DNA of 64,000 nt from positions 3,691,320 to 3,755,319 of the forward strand of contig CAJINV010000004.1 of NCBI GenBank assembly GCA_905178155.1. The letters are read 5' to 3'. Every line of letters begins with the position of its first letter. The first letter of the stretch is position 1. This document shows positions 44,904 to 55,117 of this stretch, piece by piece. The notes below the pieces were generated by a model. The model had not been told where the DNA came from and did not search any database. It saw only the letters and a list, made by a program, of their open reading frames with translations. Origin of the DNA: Amoebophrya sp. A120. Its lineage: Eukaryota; Sar; Dinophyceae; Syndiniales; Amoebophryaceae. Position numbers and translations under genes: made by a program.

Positions 44904-47371
44904 ATGGGGAAGAAAGAATTCATATTACAATGAAAAATGCCCCCTCCCCATATCAAAACGGATAGCTGTGATGCAGATTTGTGGTCACAAATCAGCTTTG
45001 TGATGCTAGAAGGCAAGAGATGCGGACTGTAGTGCTGTCTAGCGTGGGAAAGCCTTGCAGCTCCAGGATGACAGGAGGCAACTGGAAGTGGGAAACAGCA
45101 TGACAGATTGCCTGCAATTTAGGCCGCAGCTTCGTCTCTTGGCCATCTAGCAATACAAGTTGATTTGTGTACTCAAATACAGCATCACAAATTCGCGCAT
45201 CTTCCGTTTCCGATATGGGGTAGGGGCTTTTTTCACTTTGATAATTCAGCAAGGACTACTTCGCCAAGGGGCAGACGGAGACGGCGAGTCGGTTTGATAT
45301 CAAATGTAAAAATGTCTGGGTCTGGAAGAATGCAACTTGTCATGCTGATTTTGGATTCTAAAAAAATCTGTATTGCATGAGCAGCAAAGAGAGTCCAAAT
45401 TTTGCAGCACGGAAAGAGCATTTGTCATGCGGAATAGGCATCAGGAAGCCCTCTAAAAATCTGTGATGCTAGGGCATGCGTCACAGACTTGAGGAGTCAT
45501 GCAAAATGTGCATGACAAACCCGGCAATCTTCCAGACCCAGACATTTTTACACTTGATATTTGACTTCATCAAGCAATTTGTGGTGATAAAACTGGTCTG
45601 TACCGGCGTCTACGTCTGGGGCATGATGAGCACCACCTGGCACCAGTCTCCGTTCAAAACTCCCTTTACTCACACAGCAAGGGTACTATCAAGTCGATCG
45701 AAAAATTTTTCATCGTCCAATGCTGAAACGATAGCACCCAATCCTACTACGTTCGTACATAGATGGATGCGTAAAATAAATAGGATGGAATTTTTTCAAA
45801 TACAAATGATCACCAAGGGAAGCAAACAAAAAACAAATCCTTTCAACAGTTGCAGTACGGCCCGCTGTTTGGCGAGATGCGGGTGATTTGCAAGAGTGAG
45901 CTGTCTCAGCAGATTGACCAGATGCGGCCCGGATTCAAGAAGAACCTGGCGGATATTCTCACGGGGAAAGATATGGGTGTGTCAGGATCGAAATCGACAA
46001 CGTTGAAATATTAATTTGTGATGCATAAAACGGATACCAATTGGCGCCAAGTTTCCAAGTAGCGCATGACAAATTTGGGTAGAACCTAAATCCAGTTTGC
46101 CATGTTGTTTGGGTAAGGGCGACGCCTTTTGTCATGCTACTTTAGCAGCTCGATTACGATTTCTACACCTCAACAGGCTTACAGTCTGCCTGTGTTGCCT
46201 ATTCTGCAAGGCAGGCATTTTGTGGGGTGCATTTTATGCATGACAAACTTTTCCAACTTTGACGATTTCGATTCTGACGCTTCCATAAAAGACTTCAGCA
46301 AAATGGCGATTTTTACAGACAACCCGAAAGGCCTGAACCTTGGGGAGATGCGGGAGGTGTTTTGCGGAGAGGTCTTTCAGCACCTAAAGGGCGGAAGTCT
46401 AATCTCGGTCTACCAGAGCACGCAGGCAGCCTTAGGACTACTCCCCGGGTTCGGGAACTGGCTCGGGAAGGAACTGCAAAGGGACGTCGGATGGCTGCTG
46501 ATAATAGGAAGTATTTGAAATACTTTCGTTTTTCTTTTCTGCAGCATTTATTGTTATTCAGAAGGTAGAAATGAATCGAAAGTCGTTTTGCATACGTTTA
46601 ATCTACCAAAAAAAATCTTTCACCAAACAGTGTTTTTCTGTGGGATGCTTTGCGTCCACTTTTTCCTGCTGTTTCTGGGGTTCTGCATGCTGCAAGTGTA
46701 CTGGAAAACAAGACCATCGCCGACCATCCGAATCTGGGGCTGTCGGATGATTCCCGCAGCCACCTACCTAGTCACCGTCGGGCATTTGGCCTACATCTTC
46801 CTCCCAGTGAATAGTTTCACGCTCGCCGAGAAATACACCACCATCATGACCGCAGGGCTTTACCAGTACATACTTCTATCTCAGATTTGTTTTTGATATT
46901 TGGGACAATTCGCTTTTCTTTTTGTTCCGACCACCTTGTAATAATGAAGGATCGCAGGTACAGGTAGAAATGATTTTGGGTGAAGTAGTAGAGAAGCTAA
47001 GCAGAAGATGCAGATGCACATCATCGAATTACAATTACAGGTTCTTCACCGGCGGGAAGATGACGAACGAAGCGTTTTTTCTGGACTGCGGCAAGGCGTT
47101 TCTGTACGTGACCACGGCGATTTTGGTGGATATCTTCTTCAGCACCTGGTTCGTCTACTCTTTTCCGCTCCACCCCAAGGAGCGCAAGGACGAGAAGCTG
47201 CGGGGGGAGGACGCGCAGCTGGACGCCATGGAGAGAGCTTACGACAACGCGTACCAAGTCGACGAGGCACACGACGGCGACTATTTCGACGACCCGCTCG
47301 CGGAGTTTGAAAACATGCAGGGCGACTACGGCGGGGCCACCGCGCACAAGCACTTCAACAAAAAAAGCTAG
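44904..47371 (+). CDS. Multipass membrane protein of unknown function
   Basis: Seven exons give an exact 363-residue frame: 44904-44922, IE-14, 45249-45297, IE-15, 45565-45682, 45850-45971, IE-16, 46293-46510, 46631-46865 and 47041-47371. The ATG (MGKKEFSKDYFAKG) is coded by a 19-nt first coding exon. Hydrophobic segments: FVVIKLVCTGVYVWGMMSTT near the start, FFCGMLCVHFFLLFLGFCML, AATYLVTVGHLAYIFLPV, and FLYVTTAILVDIFFSTWFVY. The loop between the first and second is about 120 residues and charged. The tail is acidic. The acceptor at 45849 and another six bases downstream (CAGTTGCAG) could both be used, adding or removing LQ. I recognise no family. Confidence 0.75.
44923..45243. mobile_element. 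Introner IE-14, family F
   Basis: Inverted ends include GCCCC(C/T)(T/A)CCCCATATC, bordered by TATT and GATA. The direct repeat is attca. Excision joins MGKKEF to SKDYFAKG. At 321 bp it is the longest element. GCATGACA occurs at 45098. Confidence 0.9.
45298..45559 (+). mobile_element. Introner IE-15, family A
   Basis: Inverted ends TATCAA.TGTAAAAATGTC. The direct repeat is tttga. Excision joins TASRFD to FIKQFVV. The interior is closest to IE-07 and IE-17. Confidence 0.95.
45972..46287. mobile_element. Introner IE-16, family G
   Basis: Inverted ends TATGG, then GTCAG(G/A)ATCGAAATCG. The direct repeat is aaaga. Excision joins DILTGKD to FSKMAIF. GCATGACAAATTT occurs at 46064. Confidence 0.93.
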
Positions 47372-48333
47372 GCAAAAATATTTGGAAAAAGAATGAAAAC
47401 TCTACTCACTGTACTAAAAAAAATGAAATTAAGACTGCCTTACTTGTAATTTCAACTTGACCGCCACCGCTTCGTTTTTAAATTGCAACATCCGAGATGA
47501 TCGATATTTGACATGAGGATCAAGTACGACCTAAGTAATGTCCATAGACCGCCACGACTTGTTGTCCAAATTGAATCCATATCTATCATGTACGATACTA
47601 GGGATCTTTTCGAAATTAGCAAAACTACACTTTGTACAAATAATATCTTCAAACAAAGTATTATTCCTCGCCTACGGCTTCTTGTACCATAATGCTGCAG
47701 TGATATTAAACCGTAAAGCATGCTTTTGCTAGTGCTTCCAGACTGTAAAAACGGTTGCACGACCCTGTACAAAAAGATGCTTTAAGAAGTTGCACGAGAG
47801 CGCACAAATGAGGAAGTCCACCCAGCTAGAAAGTATTACACGGGGGACGTCGAAGATGTCTCGCAATAAATCAGGATCACCTTCGTGTTTGATCAAGGTC
47901 TCGTGAGCAGGCTGCACAAAGGTTCTGAATGATCTCCGATCCCGAAGATACGGCTGGAAGTAGATTCAATATTGATACTTGATGCAATCGAATAGAGAAT
48001 TCGAAATAGATATCAATCGAATAGAGAATTTCAATATTGATAAGGATGATTGAAATTGATGCAGATGCTTGCAGGCTGGGCGATGAAATGCATATATTGC
48101 AGGGAAAACGCGTTCCCACCTTCGGCAAGACAGCAAGAAGCAAAGAAAGATATTGTTTACTATATGAAGATTGCTAACGAAAAATGCAGGGTGTTTTTCC
48201 GGGAACGAAGTCTAGACTCATTCGATGATCGCCAGAATTTGCTGGTCCTTCCCGTCATCAAACTCAATTATGTGTTTCTCGCTAGTGGAGCTACGAATGC
48301 ACGTAGGAAGCTAAATTAAATACGGTCAAAATA
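47372..48333. other. Intergenic, no gene supported
   Basis: AT-rich with a small direct-repeat cluster at 47965-48041. A short open frame at 48050-48319 lacks family features. Confidence 0.4.
47965..48041. repeat. 29-bp-spaced direct repeat
   Basis: AATCGAATAGAGAATT occurs at 47986 and 48015, and TTCAATATTGAT flanks the pair on both sides. Confidence 0.7.
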
Positions 48334-50529
48334 ATGACGGCAGCGGCACCGGCGCAGCGCATCGAGTCTTCGCAAGATGACTCTGACGCCATGTTGCGTG
48401 CTGGTCGTGTCCGTGTCCCAATCAATTCAACCGAGGATGAAGCCAGCAGCTTCTTGAAAGCCGTGAAGGAGATGGATCCGCTACAAGTAACAAAGCTCAG
48501 CAAAAGAGCCCCATCGACGATGACCGGTGACTGCGGCTCGTTTCAGGTTGAGTTTTTGACGATCAAAAACAACGTCCGCTGGACCGTGGTTCTCGGACAC
48601 AAGGACCACGATGAAACGAGTGCTGGAAATCAGGCTTCGGGCGCGGCCGATGTTGAAGCAGCAGCAACAAGAGACGCAGGACAGCACCTCCAGGAGGAAT
48701 CAACCGCTGTGCAGACCATCGAGGGCGGCGGGGTTGCTGGGGAGCGGATTTCACCCGAGTGTCGGTTTTTTTTCGAACAGGGAAATTTGTCATGGCTGAA
48801 GCCGAAGAGCAAAAGCGGGGACGAGGACAACCACAAAACGGACGGCCGCAACACGACCACCTCGTCGTACTACGAGAAAATCATCGAGCTGGGCTGCGGA
48901 CACGGGGGCTTGGCCGCCTGGGCCGCGGCGGTTTTGAAAACCGACAATAGAACTAAAGAGAATGTGCAGAAGAAAAGGGGACGTGAAAAGCATCGTGATG
49001 GGAACAACGATGTAGATGAGACCGAGTCCGATGCAAATGAGGTTGAGGACGAGCAGCTGCCCAAGAACATCAACACTAGCGCCGAGATGAAAACTTCTAC
49101 ACTAAAAACCACCGTCATAGCCACGGACCTGGCCGAGTTCCTGTCCCGTGCGGAAGCGACGAGGGACGCGAATGAGAATTCAACGCTGTTTGGTCCAGAA
49201 CCTGATGCAGAAGTGGACTTCGAGACGCGCCCTTTAGCATTTGGGTCCATAGACGACATCCGGGCAATTGTGTGCAGTGGGGTCGTCTCAAAAATAGAAG
49301 AAATTCCACCTGTAGAAGACGCAGAAGAAGGCGAGGACGACGAGGAAAAGCTACGGAGTGCAATATCAATTCCAAGAACTTCTACGCGACCATCGACCCG
49401 GCAGCAGCAACCGATGCTCCTCCTCGGTGCCGGAATCACCTACTGGGAATGCCTTTTCGCCCCTCTAGCGGAAACGATGGAGCAGTTTTTCGCTTTGCGC
49501 CACCACGAAGAAGACACCGCCCTGATCAGCTACTTCCGGCGCAACTGGAGTGGCTGCGAGAAGCGGTTTTGGACCAAGATTCTGCCCCGGGTGTGCGACG
49601 TGGAAATTTTGACCCAAGGGAAATTGGTAGGAGAAAAGGACGCCAGGATCTTTGCGCCGCTTTGTACCAGAGGCGAATTTGAGGGCGAGGACGACTGGAA
49701 TGTGCGGATTTATCGGCTGCGACGGAAAGCACAAGCAGGGAAGCAGCCGAATAAGCATGATTGTTATGGGGTTAAATTATCCGGCGAACGCGAAGAACAT
49801 GAGGCAAGATCTGGCAAGAAGAACTACGGGATGAAGGACAAAATAAATGTGTTGACAAACGAGGAGAAACGCAAGGCCGCAGCACTCGCCGCAAAAATTG
49901 CGAAGGAGCAAGCAAAAATGGGTAAAAAAGATGGTTGTACTACAGGTATCTCAACTGTGCTTGTGGATCTCAACGTTGAGACCTCACAGCTCAACGTTGA
50001 GAAATATATCTCAACGACCAGCAGTGGTTTAGGGTTTCGGGTTTAGGATTTGGGGTTTAGGTCGTCGGGCAGGGCAGCCGCCGCCGGCCGGCCGGCCGGC
50101 CGGCGGCGGCTGCCCTGCCCGACGACTCTCTGGTCGCTCTCCTGCGATCTTCATTGTTGCCCGGCCCGTTTTGCGCGCCCCGTTGGCTTGTGTGCATTGT
50201 GTCTCACTATGCGCGCAGCCTCTGTGCGTTTTTCTAACTATCTATGAGCCCGCTCGCCGGCATTCGTGTTGGCGGGACCTCTGAGAGGTTTGTGGCCCGG
50301 GCTTGATGCGCACCTTCACGCCACGGAGTTCTTCTGTGCGCAGACCGTTGAGACCAGTCGTTGAGCTCTTCGCGAATCCGTTGAGGCGTCTCAAAGCGTT
50401 GGGGCGCAACCGTTGAGATTCACTCGTTGAGATTCCTGTATAACAACCAAAAAAGATGGTTCTACTTCCGCTGCTGCTGACTGTGGGGGTGGTGGCGGGG
50501 GAAAGAAGAAAAAAGACAAGAAGAAGTGA
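48334..50529 (+). CDS. Lysine-methyltransferase-like protein (METTL21/FAM86 type)
   Basis: Probable SAM-dependent protein methyltransferase of the class that includes METTL21 and FAM86. Exon 48334-49945 and exon 50456-50529 join in phase by a GT-AG intron to give 561 residues; this intron is an inserted element. The SAM-binding motif IIELGCGHGGLAAWAA lies near residues 182-197. A second strand motif is TTVIATDLAEFL. The region MLLLGAGITYWECLFAPLAE (about 360) matches the family's position for a Asp-Cys-type motif, but those residues are replaced, so activity is uncertain. FRRNWSGCEKRFWTKILPR follows. Acidic linkers separate these blocks. The C-terminus is Gly- and Lys-rich (DCGGGGGGGKKKKDKKK). 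Confidence 0.72.
49924..49941 (+). repeat. 18-bp flanking direct repeat, left copy
   Basis: AAAAAAGATGGTTGTACT matches 50449-50466 with one mismatch. It flanks the insertion in the methyltransferase gene. Confidence 0.85.
50026..50061 (+). repeat. Telomere-like TTTAGGG tract
   Basis: About five degenerate copies of TTTAGGG in tandem, directly against the palindrome. Confidence 0.65.
50061..50126. repeat. 66-bp perfect palindrome
   Basis: Arms of 33 bp begin GTCGTCGGGCAGGGCAGCCG and meet at a CCGGCCGG core with no loop. Every base pairs. Confidence 0.95.
50449..50466 (+). repeat. 18-bp flanking direct repeat, right copy
   Basis: AAAAAAGATGGTTCTACT. The last exon of the methyltransferase gene begins inside it. 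Confidence 0.85.
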
Positions 50530-51058
50530 CGACTAAGTATTTTCAATAAAGACGACATCGAATTTTCCAATCTTGTCCTTGTTCCCCATTCGTATTATCC
50601 GGGATATAACTACTTTTCTCAAACCCCGCCCTATAGCGCATTCGGAATGGCACACTATGTATGAACAAGCGACAGAAACGAACGACAATCTCAGCACTCG
50701 AATCCAGAGGTACGGACGAAATGTCGGCCACCACGAGGCCGAGGCAAGCGTCTCTTGTTTATCGAGAGGCTTCGGCGCCACAGGTGTTCTACCCCTTCGC
50801 AAATACCTTCCTTTCGCTCTCAATCGGAAAAAATCAGTGATATTAAAGTATGGCGGTCGCTCGTATCGGTCTGTCTCGTGTTCTTTACGTGTGTGACGCA
50901 GGGCCGCGAGTGTTGACTTTAGTCAGGACTTTGGTCCTTCATGACAGCAAAGGGTCATGATACTCTCGTGCGGTTAACATTTGAAAAGTTCAAAAACAAA
51001 AAGAAAGAGTACACCATGTCGTGAACAAGCGCAGAATCAAGACAGAACGCCTAACACC
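50530..51058. other. Intergenic, no gene seen
   Basis: Short open frames on both strands without coding character. Confidence 0.4.
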
Positions 51059-51903
51059 ATGTTTCGTCGTGCTTTCCCCACCCTCCGTTGGTGCTCGTCC
51101 AACCCGCAAAACAGCATGACGATGCGGGACCCGCGGATCCACGACAGCACGTACGACAAGGTCCTGAAGCCGCCCTTTTTCAAGCACCGACGGATGTCGC
51201 ACCCGTACTTCTGCTCGGATTTCTCCAAGGGAAAAAGGAAACTGGTACTCCGCATAGAGTACGATTGGCGGAGGTTCGCGAGGGAGGCGAGGGAACTGAA
51301 GACGGTACTGCACCGGCTGTTTGTTGAGAAGAGAAGAATACGAAACGGAATTGATAACGGGTCTTCTTCCGAGTCAGAGTCCCAGCTCGCTCAGGATGAA
51401 GGCAACTATCAAATGCAAAAATGTCTGGCTCTGGAAGGTTGGACTTGGAACTTGTGATGCTCACCTCGGACTCTAAAAAAATCTGTATAATTGTATGACC
51501 AGCAAGAGGAGTCTAGTCTGTGCTACGCGGGAAGGTATTTGTCATGCGGAGTAGGCATCAGGAAGCCCTCTAAAAATCTGTGATGCGAGGTCGTGCATTA
51601 CAGACCTCCTGGGTCATGGAAAATATGCATGACAAACCCAGCAACATTCCAGACCCAGACACTTTCGCATTTGATAGTAACAGACTTTCTGCAACGAGAA
51701 CCGCGAGGACTATGTCGAGTAGCTTCGATCTGGTTGAAATCGAGGCGTCCGGAGTGCCGGTTGGAGAGCAGGAAGTACGAGTGTCGGTTGCGGGTGAGAA
51801 TATGACCGTCTTGCACCACGGGGAATTCAAAAGTGTACTGACGGAAGCAGGGTTGAGAAATCTGCACGCACGCGTTGTGAGGAGTTTCGATATCAGCTGC
51901 TGA
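51059..51903 (+). CDS. Small protein, possibly mitochondrial
   Basis: Two exons, 51059-51406 and 51682-51903, separated by IE-17, give 189 residues exactly. The N-terminus MFRRAFPTLRWCSSNPQNS is Arg/Ser-rich without acidic residues, like a mitochondrial presequence. The middle is basic (EYDWRRFAREARELKTVLHR) and Ser-rich. The second exon encodes a strand-rich segment, EASGVPVGEQEVRVSVAGEN and VLHHGEFKSVLTEAG. No family is recognised. The start was chosen because upstream sequence in that frame has no coding character. Confidence 0.65.
51407..51676 (+). mobile_element. Introner IE-17, family A
   Basis: Inverted ends TATCAAATGC.AAA.TGTC. The flanking repeat is gcaac/gtaac, with one mismatch. 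Excision joins AQDEGN to RLSATRT. Confidence 0.9.
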
Positions 51904-52560
51904 CAAAATGTAGGAGTACTGCGTGTAGTAACTGCGTCTCGTTGTCGGAAAGGTGCGTGCGCTTGAGCTTGTCTTGCTCTTGCGATTGACACTTTCATCG
52001 CATATCATATGACGCAGACCAGTCTGCCCTTTTTATCGCAATCAATCTGTAAGAACGTAAGTGTTGCTGCCTTCGCCGTTCGTTGTTCTGGTTGTCGTCG
52101 AGAAGAAAATGCTTCAAAAACAGAAACAAACCTAAAGATTGCGTCGCTCTGCGCTCGCATGTAGTTCGTCATCTTAAGTCATTGATTGAAAATTTTTCGT
52201 GTTGTGAGCAACACAAAGGGACGAAAAGTCGTACTTATCGTAGTACTAAAAACTGCTAGATGGCAGAAAAAGGAATTCGTGAACGATTGTGACGCAAAAC
52301 CGCTTCAACAAAAACTGTACTTGTATAAATATGCTTCAGCTTGATATATGCTTTATTCGTCGTCACGGCGTTTATTTCAAAATTCCCACAATTTTTGAAA
52401 TCAAAACCGGCAAAGTTTTTTCTTTCAAGCAAGGGGAAGCGAATAACTGTATAGCAAGGGAAAAATAAGAATAAGTAGCAATACATCTTTGTTTCACCAT
52501 CACCAAGGCTGCATAGCGCATCAACTTCACCTCTCAGCTACACACAAATCCAACAAAATC
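51904..52560. other. Intergenic, no gene seen
   Basis: AT-rich. The last 70 bases are probably the leader of the next gene. Confidence 0.45.
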
Positions 52561-53750
52561 ATGCCTGCTCCACGTAACAGCACGAACGGCCGCGATTCCG
52601 TCTCCGGACGGCAGTCCACCAAGCCGGCGTCTGCGAAGAGGCGATCTCAAGGTATATATAATCCCGTTGCATAATCCTGCTATTAAACCTCAAAAAGTAT
52701 AAGGAAATCTGGAAGTCCATGGAACGAATAAGTAATCCTCTCCTACAAGTTCATGAGCCAATCTTGAAAGTGAGTATAATACCATAATAAAACGCCACCA
52801 GCCCCCGACCGTGTTTCGCAAGAAGCTGACTTGGCGAAGAAGATGGGGCTTGAGAGACCCATATGAAATGCAAAAGCATCGCACTAGTAGTAATCGCATT
52901 AATACAAGTTTTCTCAGCATGACAAATGCAATTTCTCATGCTGATTTACCTTGAAAAAGAGATTTGTCATGCATAAATGCGATTACTACGAGTACGATAC
53001 TTTTGCACAGGATAACCCACCGCTTATGCTGTTGTGGACACCAACGTGATTGGCGGGCGTCGGTCCGCCATGCTGGACAAATACAAGGAGGGCGAGCTGG
53101 AATCCCTGTTCATCGACAAGGTCAAAGAACGGGACATTGAGTGGGTACTGTATTAGACCTTTTTGATGTTTTCTGAATCGAAGTGAAGTTCTATTCCTTT
53201 TCCTCCGATGCAATTGCAATCGGAAAAAATCCAAAGCAGCATGGTACAGGCAAAATAAACTACGAAGGATTTTTACTAGAGGAGCAGAAGCTTGGGCTTG
53301 GCGCATAGCAAAGGACTTCGAGCCGCACAATAAGGTGTTAACAAGACTAAAACAATTTATGTTTATCAGGTGAAGCACACGCTTTCCCAGTGCGGGCGGG
53401 AGCTGTTCCTGAGTCCCTACGCTGGGGGGATCATCAAAACGTCGATCCTGTACGCTGCTGAGTCCGCCGACGAAAACCTGTGCAAGTTGCTCGTGCGGTA
53501 TGGCGGTAAGGAGTTACTACTGGTGAAGAACTTCAAGGGTCGGGACGCACGGTACTTTGCGGAGAAGAACGGCATCGACATTGGAAAACTCTCCACGGAA
53601 GCAACAGTGGATTGCTGGAACCTGAACACTTTGAACGGGCTGCAAGGTGCGAAGCGCGCTTCGGAAAAGCTGAGCGGATCGTCGCCGACACAGACGGTGT
53701 CCACCGGCCCGAGCGAGCTGCTCTCCGGACCAGCTTCGCCAGCGGTGTAA
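52561..53750 (+). CDS. Small ankyrin-like protein
   Basis: Four exons give an exact 218-residue frame: 52561-52651, 52802-52861, IE-18, 53020-53144 and 53370-53750. The N-terminus is basic and Ser-rich (MPAPRNSTNGRDSVSGRQST). The middle has TAYAVVDTNVIGGRRSAMLD. The last exon contains TSILYAAESADENLCKLLVR and LLVKNFKGRDARYFAEKNG, which read like two diverged ankyrin repeats. The tail is Ser/Pro-rich. A protein-binding role is inferred. The acceptor and donor phases all agree. Confidence 0.72.
52862..53014. mobile_element. Introner IE-18, family B
   Basis: Ends TATGAAATGCAAAAG(C)ATCG and its diverged inverted copy, closely related to IE-02. The direct repeat is accca. Excision joins GLERP to TAYAVVD. 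GCATGACA occurs at 52917. Confidence 0.93.
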
Positions 53751-55117
53751 CACGCATACTTTGTAGTGTAACTCCTGTACTGCTAGTGTTTCAACATCTA
53801 AATTTGAGATTGATACGATAGTTAGAGTGTGTTGACGTCGAGTTGCAGCACTTGCAGAATTTACTTTATTCCAAGAAGTTCACTCGAAGTAAAATTTGAT
53901 TTTGTATGATTGGGTCGTGTTGCTTTGAATCGAAAATAGTTTGGCTTACACATCACAGCAAAATTTTTGTGATTTATTCAGAAAACCGATTTTTCGCCGC
54001 TTTGGGTGGTTGAATTTTGGGAGATTTTCTTGTTTTTTTGTAACCTGTAGATTAAATTGCCCCACCCTTTGCTGGTTCGGTTTACTATACGAGGTCGTAC
54101 TCTTATTTTTCAATGCACCCGGAAAACTGCACTTTCCATTATCTGTTTCAAAAAGCGCCACTCGTTACGGTGACCTCCTGACGTTTTTTTACATTAGGTC
54201 GATTGGACCAAATACACATGGCTACATAGAGACACAATTTGCTCGGCAACATTCATAGCTTTGCCCTTTTCAAACCTGGCAAAAGCACAAGGTCGATTTT
54301 CATTTTTCTCACATGTTATCAAAACACACTAACGCTGTCTAACCGAGCCAGCGCACAACTGGGGCTGCGTCGAGGAGCCGGCTCTTGCACTTCAATTAAG
54401 ATCGGGATGGTGTTTCCCTTTCCTCCCGCCAATAAACTACGTCTAGTACACTGCCTTGCCGACTGGTCCTCGTTTCGAAATTCGCTCGAAAGATATTCGC
54501 AAAGAGTCGTCGTTGCGCTGCTTAAACGCGTCGAAAAAAAAATCGTGAACAAGAATAGAGAAGGTCTAGAGCTCGCTGAATCGTTACTCCCCGAATCGTT
54601 GTCGTCTCGGATAATTTTGTCGCTGTCATGGTTCATCTTCTTTCGCGATCCCCAACTCGAGTTTGAGGACGGTGAAGAAGTTAGTTCTCCTCACTACAAA
54701 AGGTTCAAAAAGTAGACTTCGCACAGCTCGCCTGGTCCCCATCTAAAATTGTACTTTTCACTCACGAGCACAGGGATTTGTACGAGTATAACTGTAACAA
54801 AAAAGCTAGTTCTCAGTCGAGGTTTACTTTTTATCAGCGTTTTTTTTATTTTTTGAGTACAGGTAGTGGCCCACTATAGCTCTCTTTCGTCTTTTCTCTT
54901 TCCACTAGTCCGTCCAGCTCTATCTATCTATCTCTCACTGGGGGTCTGTTGAGTTTCTCTCCAAAAAACTGTTGCACCGCCGCACCAACGAGTGCGAGCA
55001 TACCGAACGGTAATATTCTGATCTGATCTGCTGTCAAGATCAAATATTCTCGATCCCGTTACTTTTCGTTGATCAGCACTTATTTCACAGAAAAGAAATA
55101 AGAACCGCAAAGTCAAA
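53751..55117. other. Intergenic, no gene supported
   Basis: Open frames at 53941-54258 and 54239-54715 exist. The second ends in a charged, helical stretch, but no splice sites or family features support it. Confidence 0.4.

Larger units (their letters stand above)
49941..50440. mobile_element. 500-bp insertion with short inverted ends, acting as an intron
   Basis: Ends read TACAGG(T/A)ATCTCAAC as an inverted repeat. Both flanks inside the element carry several copies of CTCAACG or its complement CGTTGAG, a layout typical of transposase binding sites. The centre has a telomere-like tract and a 66-bp perfect palindrome. No coding frame. GT at 49946 and AG at 50454 allow removal as an intron with the frame kept. 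Confidence 0.78.

Noticed and set aside
54239-54715. 158-codon open frame with a charged helical end
   Set aside because: No homology recognised, no splice support, and the first half reads like AT-rich non-coding sequence.
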